Below are positions 18,407 to 26,320 of a DNA stretch of 64,000 nucleotides, in pieces; the first letter of the stretch is position 1, and the number at the start of each line of letters is the position of its first letter. The stretch comes from DVED01 sp963838375 (GTDB taxonomy: Bacteria > Cyanobacteriota > Cyanobacteriia > Cyanobacteriales > Geitlerinemataceae): positions 558,001-622,000 of the forward strand of contig CAWIQY010000015.1 of the NCBI GenBank assembly GCA_963838375.1, read 5' to 3'. Both the position numbers and the translations under genes were made by a program. The notes beneath the pieces are model-generated. The model made no database searches. It saw only the letters and a list, made by a program, of their open reading frames with translations, and was not told the DNA's origin.

Positions 18407-19399
18407 TCAGCTATTTTCCAATACACCGCCAGCGATCGCAGCCAGAAGAGCCACACCAAAAGCGATCCGATACCAAATAAACACCCAAGTATTTTGGGTT
18501 TGCAAATAACGGATCAACCAAGCAATGGCGATGTAGGAAAAAAACGCCGCAGAAATCAATCCCGCCACCAACGGCATCCAACCCACAGCTCCCATTTCGC
18601 CGATCGCCCCTCTCAACTCTACCAATCCAGCTAAGGTAATTGCCGGAATTCCCAGCAAAAACGAAAATCGAGCAGCAGTCGCCCGTTCCAAACCCATAAA
18701 CATTCCCGCCGTAATCGTCGAACCCGATCGAGACACACCCGGAACCAGCGCCAAAGCTTGCGCCAATCCCATCAAAATGCCATCTTGCATCGTCAGATTC
18801 TCGAAATTTCGTTTGTGTTGACTCGTGCGTTCCGCCAATCCCAGCAAACTCCCCATGACGATCGACACAACTGCAATTACCGATAAAGTCCGTACCGTGG
18901 ATTCGTAAAACTCGCTGAAGACAAATTTAATCAGTAGACCAAAAAAGACGATCGGCAGCGTTCCCACCGCAATCCCCAATGCTATACGAAACTCCTGGGA
19001 ATGATAGTCGCCCGATCGCAGCGCCCGCCAAGCACCCGTCGTCACCTGTACCAGATCGCCCCAAAAGTACCACAGTACCGCCGCGATGCTGCCCAGTTGA
19101 ATCACCGCCGTAAAAGCCACACCCGGATCGCCCCATTGCAGCACCTCTGGAACCACCTTTAAATGAGCCGTACTGCTGATGGGGATGAATTCCGTGAGTC
19201 CTTGCACCATCCCCAGAATGATGGCTTGAAACACGTTGGGCGTCCATTGGGGAACCGCCGCGATCGCCTCAGCCGCCGTTGTTTGCGCCGTTGTTTGCGC
19301 CGTTGTTTGCCCAGCAAGTCCGTCGAGGGTCAGACACAGAACGCTACTGGTGCTGCACAGAGCAGAAAAGGTTAATAGTTGACGAATAGATATACTCAT
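18407..19399 (-). CDS. uppP: Undecaprenyl-diphosphatase with extended N-terminus
   Basis: This integral membrane phosphatase recycles undecaprenyl pyrophosphate for peptidoglycan and glycan synthesis. The core starts near residue 55 with ILGMVQGLTEFIPISSTAHL, the first catalytic box, and includes VPGVSRSGSTITAG, the second. About eight hydrophobic segments are visible. It differs from usual 260-280 aa UppP by a 55-residue N-terminal extension that looks like a signal sequence plus the low-complexity QTTAQTTAQTTA. The repeated tetrapeptide is encoded by three exact 12-bp copies. A shorter product beginning near residue 55 is possible, but no ATG with clear ribosome site supports it. Confidence 0.92.
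   Translation of the reverse strand: MSISIRQLLTFSALCSTSSVLCLTLDGLAGQTTAQTTAQTTAAEAIAAVPQWTPNVFQAIILGMVQGLTEFIPISSTAHLKVVPEVLQWGDPGVAFTAVIQLGSIAAVLWYFWGDLVQVTTGAWRALRSGDYHSQEFRIALGIAVGTLPIVFFGLLIKFVFSEFYESTVRTLSVIAVVSIVMGSLLGLAERTSQHKRNFENLTMQDGILMGLAQALALVPGVSRSGSTITAGMFMGLERATAARFSFLLGIPAITLAGLVELRGAIGEMGAVGWMPLVAGLISAAFFSYIAIAWLIRYLQTQNTWVFIWYRIAFGVALLAAIAGGVLENS
19275..19310. repeat. Three exact 12-bp tandem copies inside uppP
   Basis: GCCGTTGTTTGC is repeated three times without change from 19275 to 19310. In frame on the minus strand it gives a repeated Gln-Thr-Thr-Ala. Being a multiple of three, slippage would lengthen or shorten the linker without breaking the gene. Confidence 0.9.
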
Positions 19400-19414
19400 T
19401 AACGATTGCTAGTA

Positions 19415-19444
19415 GTTAGTGGTTAGTGGTTAGTGGTTAGTGGT
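19415..19444. repeat. Heptanucleotide tandem repeat (GTTAGTG type, about four units)
   Basis: About four copies of the heptamer TTAGTGG are found from 19415 to 19444, directly upstream of uppP. It belongs to the same class as the arrays at 7.8 kb and 51.7 kb but has a different sequence. It lies in the uppP promoter or leader region. Confidence 0.85.
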
Positions 19445-19585
19445 GAATTGCGCCTTTGCGCCTTTGCCCTCATCTGTTCCGAACTCCTGTCACTCCCGAT
19501 CTTTTATTGCTGGCAGTCTCTACTCCTTGTCTAGCAGAGAGATGTGTTATCTTTATGAAGATAATTTGCAAATATTAACAGTACT

Positions 19586-20326
19586 TTGTTTTACCATCCG
19601 TTTACAGACCCGACTCTGTACTCTCTGGACGATCGAAAGAAATCCTCAACTTTCCTGGGATTGGGAATCGATCTGAGTCGGCACTGGTTGACCTTCTGGG
19701 CTTCTGTATTTCTAGTATCCGTTCCCGTCTTCATCGAAGCACCGCTCGTTCGCTATTTTCCCTGGATGAGTCTGTTGCTGACCGGATTTTGGGTAGCAGT
19801 CAGCGCCGTGTTGCTATCTCGACGGAAGACCTGGTTGTGGGGCGATCTGCTATTTGGATTTTCCGGGAGTTGGCTTGCGGGTTCGCTGTATTGGGGATGG
19901 TTTCGCTGCGAACCGTTATTGCATTTACCCATTGAAGCGATCGCCTTACCCTTACCCCTGTGGTTGATCTACCGACAACGCTTGTTAGTCGGCAGTTGGT
20001 TTGCCGTCGGTTCTCTGTTGGGGACGATCGCAACAGATTTATATTTTTATCTGGTCAACTTAATTCCCAATTGGCGGGCAATCATGCAAGTCGAACCCGA
20101 CTTCGTTGCCCCGATTCTCCACGAAGCGATCGCCCGCGTCCACACCCCTTGGGGCATTGGTTGTGCTGCCACCATCGCAACTTTGTTGTTGGCAGCCGCT
20201 TTAATCCCCCTACAGACAGGACGGATCGGCGATCCCCCTCGCCTGCATCGTTGGGCATTTTCCGGCGCAGTTCTGAGTACGATCTTGGTGGATATCCTGT
20301 TTTGGCTAGCTGGTTTAGCGGCATAA
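19586..20326 (+). CDS. DUF3120 multi-pass membrane protein
   Basis: A 246-aa membrane protein with six or seven hydrophobic segments, for example LTFWASVFLVSVPVFIEAPLV near residue 36, LFGFSGSWLAGSLYWGWF near 90, LLVGSWFAVGSLLGTIATDLYF near 134 and a last ILVDILFWLAGLAA. The FRCEPLLHLPIEAIALPL and WRAIMQVEPDF segments are those I associate with the cyanobacterial DUF3120 family. The function is unknown; the family is nearly confined to cyanobacteria and plastids. The stretch before LSRHWLTFW is hydrophilic and the start could be somewhat downstream. Confidence 0.75.
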   Translation: MFYHPFTDPTLYSLDDRKKSSTFLGLGIDLSRHWLTFWASVFLVSVPVFIEAPLVRYFPWMSLLLTGFWVAVSAVLLSRRKTWLWGDLLFGFSGSWLAGSLYWGWFRCEPLLHLPIEAIALPLPLWLIYRQRLLVGSWFAVGSLLGTIATDLYFYLVNLIPNWRAIMQVEPDFVAPILHEAIARVHTPWGIGCAATIATLLLAAALIPLQTGRIGDPPRLHRWAFSGAVLSTILVDILFWLAGLAA

Positions 20327-20581
20327 GAACCCGCCTGGAAACAAAACAACAAAAAGAGGGAGAACGATCGGGACTTCTGCGGGAAACTTTTCCTCTAATT
20401 TTCAGTCATAGCACTCTATCTGTTGGTGTCTATCCCCATGCGATGTTTGAGTATCTCCTCCCTCGAAGCCCCCATCCGACAAAGAGACAGTAGAAGAAAC
20501 AGCGTACCGAAACTTGTCACTTCCCCCGAAAGTCGGCAAAATTGGAGGTAGCCTGTGGAGCAAGTTGGGATTTTAGCCTGA

Positions 20582-21595
20582 ATGGTCGATTCTAAGCACA
20601 CGATCGCCTCTAAATCGTTTCCCTATTTGCTAGTGGAAACGGAAGCCGGACCTCGCTACATATCCTTAGAGGGCTATACCTGTTGGACAATCGGTCGCAG
20701 TCAAGATAATAATTTCGTCCTCAAAGATCGGTGGATCTCGCGGGCTCATGCCATGCTACAGCACATGGAAACCGGAGAATACTACTTAATCGATCTTGGC
20801 AGTCGCAACGGCACATTCGTTAACGGACGGCGGGTCAGCATCCCCATGACCCTGAATCATGGGGACCGCCTGACTTTTGGGCAGACCGAGTTAGAATTCT
20901 CTTGGCCCGCACAAGCCATTGCCGAAGAAACGGACGAATCGGAATGCGACGAGTCGGCAACGGCGCTGCTATCGGTTCGCCGACTGATTTCGGTGATGGT
21001 CGTCGATATTCGCGATTTTACCGTGCTGACGCGCAAGCTGGACGAAGCCATTCTTTCAGAAACGATCGGCTCTTGGTTCCATCAAGCCGGACAAATTATT
21101 CGAGATTCGGGCAGTTGGGTGGATAAATATATCGGCGATGCGGTGATGGCAGTGTGGTTTCATGCCGACGAACAAGTCAGCCATCACGAAGTCCTGCAAA
21201 TTTGTCAAGCGCTCAGTAACTTGCACAAAATGACAGGAGAATTGAGCAATACGTTTCCGCTCCCGTTTCCCTTACGCATTGGTGCTGGCGTCAACACCGG
21301 ATATGCCATGGTTGGCAATACCGGAAGTGGCGATCGCCCGGACTACACGGCGTTGGGCGATACGGTGAACGCCGCATTCCGCTTGGAGTCTTCCACCAAA
21401 CAACTGGGTAAAGAAGTAGCCTTGGCTCAAGCCACCTACCACTACATCCGCGCGGCAGCACCCGATGTGGCGTTGCTGGAAGCTCACGAAGTTCATCTCA
21501 AAGGGTACGATCGTCCCATGCTTGCCTACGCCGGAAACTTTGACGACATTGATGCCTTCGTGCGCGATCGCAGTGAACCGGACTTAAAAGCTTAA
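20582..21595 (+). CDS. FHA domain class III adenylate/guanylate cyclase
   Basis: A 337-aa cytosolic protein. Residues about 35-105 form an FHA phosphothreonine-binding domain (WTIGRSQDNNFVL, ISRAHAML, DLGSRNGTFVNGRRV). Residues about 145-315 form a class III nucleotide cyclase: metal-binding Asp in MVVDIRDFTVLT and WVDKYIGDAVMAVW, then NTGYAMVGNTGSGDRPDYTALGDTVNAAFRLE with the transition-state residues. The substrate-recognising Lys (in DKYIGD) favours ATP, so cAMP is the likely product. The FHA domain suggests control by a Ser/Thr kinase. The catalytic set looks complete. Confidence 0.9.
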   Translation: MVDSKHTIASKSFPYLLVETEAGPRYISLEGYTCWTIGRSQDNNFVLKDRWISRAHAMLQHMETGEYYLIDLGSRNGTFVNGRRVSIPMTLNHGDRLTFGQTELEFSWPAQAIAEETDESECDESATALLSVRRLISVMVVDIRDFTVLTRKLDEAILSETIGSWFHQAGQIIRDSGSWVDKYIGDAVMAVWFHADEQVSHHEVLQICQALSNLHKMTGELSNTFPLPFPLRIGAGVNTGYAMVGNTGSGDRPDYTALGDTVNAAFRLESSTKQLGKEVALAQATYHYIRAAAPDVALLEAHEVHLKGYDRPMLAYAGNFDDIDAFVRDRSEPDLKA

Positions 21596-21738
21596 TCCTT
21601 GACGCTGAAGAACCCCATTGAACATTCTCCAGGACGGTAGCATTAAGATTTTGTCGGAAACAAATGTATCCGTGTCAACAAAAATGGTAATATCTTATAT
21701 TAAATATTTGTATATAGAAACCACGAGGAACAGAGTTG

Positions 21739-22155
21739 ATGAAAGGATTAGTTCGCCTATTGACGGTTGTCTGTTTGTTCTTGGGCTGTGTGGCTGGGTT
21801 GAGCTTGCCTTCGAGCGCGATCGCCGGTGGGTTGGGTTCTCCGGTTGTCCTGATGGCAGAAGCTCCCGAGCTAAATCCGGTAGACGCCAAATTAGCGACC
21901 GAGTTCGGTCAAAAAATTGACCTGAATAATACCAATGTTCGTGCCTTTCGGCAGTATCGAGGAATGTATCCCGTTCTAGCTGAGAAAGTTGTACGAAACG
22001 CTCCTTATGAAAAAGTAGAGGACGTATTGAACCTGCCGGGTTTGAGCGAGCGTCAGACCAAAACCTTGCAAGCCAACTTGGATAAGTTTACAGTCACCCA
22101 AACCTCCGTCAGTCTGACAGAAGGAGACGATCGGATTAACAACGGTTATTATTAA
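21739..22155 (+). CDS. psbU: Photosystem II extrinsic 12 kDa protein
   Basis: PsbU is a lumenal subunit that shields the oxygen-evolving Mn cluster on the cyanobacterial PSII. The 138-aa precursor has a lumen-targeting signal (LLTVVCLFLGCVAGLSLPSSAIA). The mature protein contains the double helix-hairpin-helix DLNNTNVRAFRQYRGMYPVLAEKVVRNAPYEKVEDVLNLPGLS and ends in SLTEGDDRINNGYY. The ATG at 21739 is preceded by GAGG at 21725-21728. A strong hairpin terminator lies downstream, so it is a single-gene transcript. The AT-rich stretch just upstream should hold its promoter. Confidence 0.96.
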   Translation: MKGLVRLLTVVCLFLGCVAGLSLPSSAIAGGLGSPVVLMAEAPELNPVDAKLATEFGQKIDLNNTNVRAFRQYRGMYPVLAEKVVRNAPYEKVEDVLNLPGLSERQTKTLQANLDKFTVTQTSVSLTEGDDRINNGYY

Positions 22156-22240
22156 GCAGCTGCCAATGCTTGGAGGCGATCTCCAACAGTTTTGGCAAAC
22201 GCGCGATCGTTGCCATTTCGGTACATCTGTCGATCGAAAC

Positions 22241-22284
22241 AAAGCAAAGATAGAGACACTCATTGTCTCTATCTTTGCTTTTTC
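22241..22284 (+). terminator. Rho-independent terminator of psbU
   Basis: A perfect 18-bp inverted repeat (22241-22258 with 22264-22281, core GATAGAGACA) with a 5-nt loop is followed by a short T-rich tract. It lies about 85 bp after the psbU stop. Confidence 0.85.
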
Positions 22285-22473
22285 TGATTTTTAAATGGAA
22301 CTCCGAAGCGATCGCAGAAGAAATCGATCGAGTCATTTTGGGTTGGCAATTTCCACCTCGATCGATCGGTAATCCGACAAAATTGTTAGGACGACGCACA
22401 GACTAAGACACCTCATCCCGATTAAGATAGATGTCACCAACCCAAACCAACTTACTGTAGCTCCTTTGTTCTC

Positions 22474-23826
22474 ATGCTCGAGATTGTCCTGATTCTGCTG
22501 CTGATTATTGCTAATGGGGTTTTTTCGGGATCGGAAATTGCGATCGTCTCAGCTCGTAAAATCCGCCTGGAACAGTTAGCCAAAGAGGGGAATACCAAGG
22601 CGCAGGTAGCGCTCAAGCTCGCCAATTCTCCGAACAATCTACTCTCAACAGTTCAAATTGGGATTACCTTAATCGGGATCGTCAGCGGTGCTGTGGGTGG
22701 TGCCGCAGTGTCTCAACACTTACAAGCTATATTTGCGCGTGTTCCCCTGCTTAAACCCTATAGCGAAGCTCTGGGTTTTGGCATCGTTGTTACTCTGATC
22801 GCTTATTTGTCTCTGGTAATCGGGGAATTAGTGCCCAAACGCTTGGCACTAAACAATCCGGAATCCATTGCCTGTGCGGTCGCCCGGCCCATGCGCTGGC
22901 TGTCGCGAATTGCCTCGCCTCTGGTATATTTACTGGGGATTTCGACGGATAAGCTGTTAGATCTGGCTGGCGTTCGCGCTTCAGATGAACCTCCCGTGAC
23001 AGAGGAAGAAATTCGAGCGTTGATCGGACAGGGAACGCAAGCCGGTTTATTTGAGAAATCCGAACAGGATATGGTTAGTCGAGTTTTTCGATTAGGAGAT
23101 CGACCGATTCAAGCTCTGATGACGCCTCGTCTGGAAATCGATTGGCTCGATCTCGATATTCCTTGGGAAAAGAACCAAAAACTTATTGTTGACAGCCCCC
23201 ATTCTCGCTTTCCCGTTTGTCAAGACGAACTGGATGATTGCTTGGGAATTGTCCGGATTAAAGACGTATTATCAGCGCATTTTTCTGGCGGATCGATCGA
23301 TCTCAAAGTAATGCTACAAACACCATTATTCGTACCGGAAAATACTCGCGCATTACGGGTATTAGAAATGTTTAAAGAGTTCGGGACTCATATGGCACTG
23401 GTGACAGATGAATATGGTGGGATTGCCGGACTCGTGACGCTCAACGACTTGACAGAAGCCATTTTTGGCGAACTTCCTACCAGTGAAGCAGATGAAGAGC
23501 CGATGGTCATTCAGCGTGAAGATGGCTCTTGGTTACTGGATGGATTACTGTCTGTTGATGATTTTAAAGCTCTCTTCGATCGTGAACTTCTGCCGGAAGA
23601 AGAAGCAGGTTCTTATCATACTTTGGCGGGATTTGTGATTAGAATGTTGGGACAAATTCCCCGATCGGGCGATTTCTTTACCTGGAATGGACTTCAATTT
23701 GAGGTTGTAGATATGGATGGAATGCGTGTGGATAAACTTTTAGTCACTTCGATGGCGATAGGTCCGGAACCTTCGCAAGACTTATTGTCAGATCGATCGC
23801 CCGTTGATGACTCAGTAGATGGCTAA
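22474..23826 (+). CDS. CNNM/CorC-type membrane transporter (hemolysin C family)
   Basis: A 450-aa protein with the DUF21/CNNM membrane domain (first 190 residues: ILLLIIANGVFSGSEIAIVSARKIRLEQLA, then GITLIGIVSGAVGGAAVSQHL and LVIGELVPKRLAL). Two CBS domains follow at about 205-330 (MTPRLEIDWLDLD; MALVTDEYGGIAGLVTLNDLTEAIFG) and a CorC/HlyC domain at the C-terminus (LDGLLSVDDFKALFDRELL; AGFVIRMLGQIPRSGDFF). Family members export Mg2+ or related divalent cations or Na+. There is no evidence for hemolysis. Start ATG at 22474 directly precedes the first helix. Confidence 0.9.
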   Translation: MLEIVLILLLIIANGVFSGSEIAIVSARKIRLEQLAKEGNTKAQVALKLANSPNNLLSTVQIGITLIGIVSGAVGGAAVSQHLQAIFARVPLLKPYSEALGFGIVVTLIAYLSLVIGELVPKRLALNNPESIACAVARPMRWLSRIASPLVYLLGISTDKLLDLAGVRASDEPPVTEEEIRALIGQGTQAGLFEKSEQDMVSRVFRLGDRPIQALMTPRLEIDWLDLDIPWEKNQKLIVDSPHSRFPVCQDELDDCLGIVRIKDVLSAHFSGGSIDLKVMLQTPLFVPENTRALRVLEMFKEFGTHMALVTDEYGGIAGLVTLNDLTEAIFGELPTSEADEEPMVIQREDGSWLLDGLLSVDDFKALFDRELLPEEEAGSYHTLAGFVIRMLGQIPRSGDFFTWNGLQFEVVDMDGMRVDKLLVTSMAIGPEPSQDLLSDRSPVDDSVDG

Positions 23827-23849
23827 TCTGTCACGCATCTAGCACGCAT

Positions 23850-23985
23850 GTGACATACTCCCGACGCTGACTCTATGAGTACAGCGCGGGCGAAGCGCAG
23901 CGGAGGGTTCTTACCAACACCACCCAACGGTTCGGTTACTCAGTAAGCTTTATTGACGACACGGAATGCCCTACCGCACCGGATA
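23850..23985 (-). mobile_element. Decayed TnpB 3' end and IS200/IS605 right end
   Basis: Read on the minus strand, this begins with GGTAGGGCATTCCGT, equal to the coding sequence of the intact tnpB near 47776, loses frame, and ends in a hairpin (GCGCTGT ... CAGCGTC) followed by GGGAGTATGTCA. The intact tnpB ends in the same way (GTAGGAGTATGTCAC). Only the last part of the gene and the right end survive. No transposase or tnpB start is nearby. Confidence 0.75.
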
Positions 23986-24039
23986 AAAAATCAAATGTTC
24001 GTATTGTGTAGGCGGTGGTTAACTCAAACCTACTTGTTA

Positions 24040-24140
24040 AGTTTACCATATCTCACCTGTCATTCATCCCGACGCTCAACGGTTAGCGGCAAGACCATGG
24101 GTTTCTTACTTCCGCCTCCCGTTAGAGCGCGGGGCTTCTG
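24040..24140 (-). mobile_element. Second small right-end relic of an IS605-type element
   Basis: On the minus strand the sequence AGAAGCCCCGCGCTCTAACG, then a G-rich tract and TCGGGATGAATGACAGG, resembles right-end sequences of tnpB elements but differs from the neighbouring relic. It may be the end of another copy into which the first was inserted, or vice versa. No reading frame is kept. The family assignment is by eye and tentative. Confidence 0.4.
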
Positions 24141-24258
24141 ACAGGGTAGCTAAATTGTGAGTGCCCGCAGGCGGGGAGAAGCTCGATTGGGATTTCAACG
24201 ACTTAACCCATCCCTGTTAAAATGTGCCAAATATAACCCAGGAGTGAAGAACGGGCAG

Positions 24259-24756
24259 ATGAAAAACAATATCTATCAGCTTCGTACGATCGTCGGCTAT
24301 CTCGGGATTCTGGCTGGATTGGCGTTGACTGGGCAACCTGCCTACTCTCAAGCCGCTTACGGCAGCTACGTCGGCGTTGGCGGTAGCGCTGGATTCGGCG
24401 ACGGCTTCGAGGGGGGCACAGTGGTTGCGGCTCGTTACAAGCTTCTGGAGTTACCGATATCTATTCGCGCTCAAGCATTGGTGGGGAGTGGAGTTGCCGT
24501 CGTTCCCAGCGTTTCCTACGATCTCCCCATTAACTGGCAAGCGGATGCTTATATCGGTCCGGGTATCGTGATTCCCAGTGGTGAAGGAACTCCTGTGGGC
24601 GATAAAGTGAGTTTTGCCATTCAACCCGGTGTTGATTATGTTTTTCCCAATAGTAATTTGGTCGCGTTTGGCAACGCGATTATTGCTTTCGATGCCTTCC
24701 GAGACAAAGGAGGAACAGCATTTTCCATACAAGGTGGCGTGGGTTTGCGATTTTGA
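24259..24756 (+). CDS. Exported small beta-barrel-like protein of unknown function
   Basis: The ATG at 24259 is chosen because the signal peptide (TIVGYLGILAGLALTGQPAYSQA) directly follows; the frame is open further upstream without coding features. The mature 140 residues have alternating hydrophobic strands rich in Gly and aromatic residues (GSYVGVGGSAGFGD, PISIRAQALVGSGVAVVPSVSYDLP, FSIQGGVGLRF) ending in Arg-Phe. A C-terminal aromatic residue is the usual outer-membrane barrel signal. It is probably an outer-membrane or periplasmic porin-like protein. The function is not known. Confidence 0.75.
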   Translation: MKNNIYQLRTIVGYLGILAGLALTGQPAYSQAAYGSYVGVGGSAGFGDGFEGGTVVAARYKLLELPISIRAQALVGSGVAVVPSVSYDLPINWQADAYIGPGIVIPSGEGTPVGDKVSFAIQPGVDYVFPNSNLVAFGNAIIAFDAFRDKGGTAFSIQGGVGLRF

Positions 24757-24771
24757 GCTTCCCTGCAAGCC

Positions 24772-24787
24772 GCATAGCGCTCTATGC
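24772..24787. terminator. Hairpin between convergent genes
   Basis: GCATAG/CTATGC with a 4-nt loop sits inside a longer imperfect GC-rich stem, between the convergent barrel-protein gene and sigF. It has no clear T run on either strand, so termination is only possible. Confidence 0.35.
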
Positions 24788-24836
24788 AGGCGGCGCAGCC
24801 TCAAATCAATGAGCGTCCCATGGAAACGCCGGAGCG

Positions 24837-25622
24837 CTACTCTCGATCGTCTGTGCCCCCCATAAACTTTCCAAGCGCTTTGAGACCTTTCTTCAGGCGG
24901 CGCGAGACCGTTACGGAGCTGATCCCCATGCGTTCAGCCGTTTCTTTTTGAGTCAGATCGTACAGAAAGATAAACTCGAGGACTTTGCAGGTTCCAGACT
25001 CTAGCTTTGCCAATGCTTGCTGTAAAAACAGGCGATCTTCCTCAGCTAATTGAAAACTCTGATAGTGCCTATCGGGAATCATCGCCCCTAAAGAGGTTCG
25101 ATCTTCTTCCTCATCGGAAACGGGGGCATCCAGGCTCAACGGCGCTCGGTTGCTATACGCTTGTTTAATCGTCTGAAGTTCGGTTTGGGAAATTCCCAAG
25201 GCGTCGGCAACCTCCAAATCTGTGGGTTGGCGGTTGAGCGCAGTGTTGAGGGTTTGCGTCGTGCGGGTAATTTGGCGTTGTAAATCTACCCACTGACGGG
25301 GAATTCGGACGGAGGGACTTTTGTCTCGTAAATAATGTTGGATTTCACCGCGAATGTAGGGAACGGCGAAAGAACTAAAAGCATGACCTTTGGTGATATC
25401 GAAACGTTCGATCGCCCGAATTAACCCAATACAACCAACTTGTAATAAATCTTCATAGCTTTCAGCGCATTGATGCAGCCAATGATGAACCTCTTTTCTG
25501 GCTAAGCCAATATTAAGCTGGACTAACTGGTTCCGAAGCTGGACTGAAGGGGTTTGGCGATACTGGCTTAACAGCTCCAAGCTCTCATTTTTTAGCGGAT
25601 TTGCTATCTTAGAGATGGTCAT
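24837..25622 (-). CDS. sigF: Group 3 sigma-70 family factor, SigF type
   Basis: A 261-aa sigma factor lacking region 1. Region 2 is YEDLLQVGCIGLIRAIERFD with AFSSFAVPYIRGEIQHYLRD, and KSPSVRIPRQW follows. Region 3 is LNRQPTDLEVADALGISQTELQ and region 4 is YDLTQKETAERMGISSVTVSRRLKKGL, the -35 binding helix-turn-helix. This layout is that of the SigF/SigB/SigG clade. In Synechocystis SigF controls type IV pili and motility. The start at 25622 gives the normal length; the frame is open 28 codons upstream. It ends next to a possible terminator. Confidence 0.88.
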   Translation of the reverse strand: MTISKIANPLKNESLELLSQYRQTPSVQLRNQLVQLNIGLARKEVHHWLHQCAESYEDLLQVGCIGLIRAIERFDITKGHAFSSFAVPYIRGEIQHYLRDKSPSVRIPRQWVDLQRQITRTTQTLNTALNRQPTDLEVADALGISQTELQTIKQAYSNRAPLSLDAPVSDEEEDRTSLGAMIPDRHYQSFQLAEEDRLFLQQALAKLESGTCKVLEFIFLYDLTQKETAERMGISSVTVSRRLKKGLKALGKFMGGTDDRE

Positions 25623-25783
25623 TGCACTTAGATTGGTAGAGCGAGTTTGACAAAGAAAAAGCGGGACGATCTTCAGCCAAAATCTAACCTTGCAGACAGA
25701 AAACATCTGCCGAGATTAAGTGGGTGTCTACCCAACTGTTAATTTTTGCCCCCAAATGGGTATCCTATTCCAGCTTAACAAAA

Positions 25784-25830
25784 TTTGGCTCAATGTCACC
25801 CTTTAGAAGAAAAGGGTATATTGAGCCAAA
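25784..25830. repeat. Long interrupted inverted repeat upstream of sigF
   Basis: TTTGGCTCAAT (25784-25794) pairs with ATTGAGCCAAA (25820-25830), and inside it ACCCTTT (25798-25804) pairs with AAAGGGT (25811-25817). It lies between the sigF start and the psaC terminator and could be a second terminator for psaC, an operator for sigF, or a small repeat element. Confidence 0.7.
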
Positions 25831-25855
25831 AATCGAGAGGGAGCTGTCTCCCTCT
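25828..25855 (-). terminator. Rho-independent terminator of psaC
   Basis: On the minus strand AGAGGGAG, loop ACAG, CTCCCTCT (25855-25836) is followed by CGATTTTT. It starts about 25 bp after the psaC stop, an ideal position. Confidence 0.85.
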
Positions 25856-25880
25856 TTCAAGGACAAACTCCTCGAAAGCG

Positions 25881-26126
25881 TTAGTATGCCAGACCCATAC
25901 TGCGAGTGGTTTCGGCACCGAGATAAACTCGGACGCTGAGGAAGTCTGTAGGACAGGCTGTTTCGCACCGCTTGCAGCCGACACAGTCTTCGGTGCGAGG
26001 GGACGAGGCAATTTGACCTGCCTTGCAGCCATCCCAGGGAACCATCTCTAGTACGTCTGTGGGACAGGCGCGGACGCATTGGGTGCATCCGATACAAGTG
26101 TCGTAGATTTTAACGGAATGAGACAT
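25881..26126 (-). CDS. psaC: Photosystem I iron-sulfur protein
   Basis: PsaC carries the FA and FB [4Fe-4S] clusters on the stromal face of PSI and passes electrons to ferredoxin or flavodoxin. The 81-residue sequence has two complete cluster motifs: CIGCTQCVRACPTDVLEMVPW and CVGCKRCETACPTDFLSVRVY. It ends in the canonical GAETTRSMGLAY. Length and sequence are nearly invariant in the phylum. It is a single-gene transcript with its own terminator. Confidence 0.99.
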   Translation of the reverse strand: MSHSVKIYDTCIGCTQCVRACPTDVLEMVPWDGCKAGQIASSPRTEDCVGCKRCETACPTDFLSVRVYLGAETTRSMGLAY

Positions 26127-26320
26127 TCAATAAAAACCCCAAACGAGTTTTCAACATTTTTATGACAAATAATCCAAAGTCTAACTGTCCGGCTGTAGGC
26201 ACGGGCAGTCAAAAGACTTCAGAATCATCGATTAGTTTATCGCGTCGCTTTTGGCAACATCACAAAATGAAGCAAAACTTTAACAAAGATAAAAACTGAC
26301 TTAGGCTAGTTGCGCTTTTG

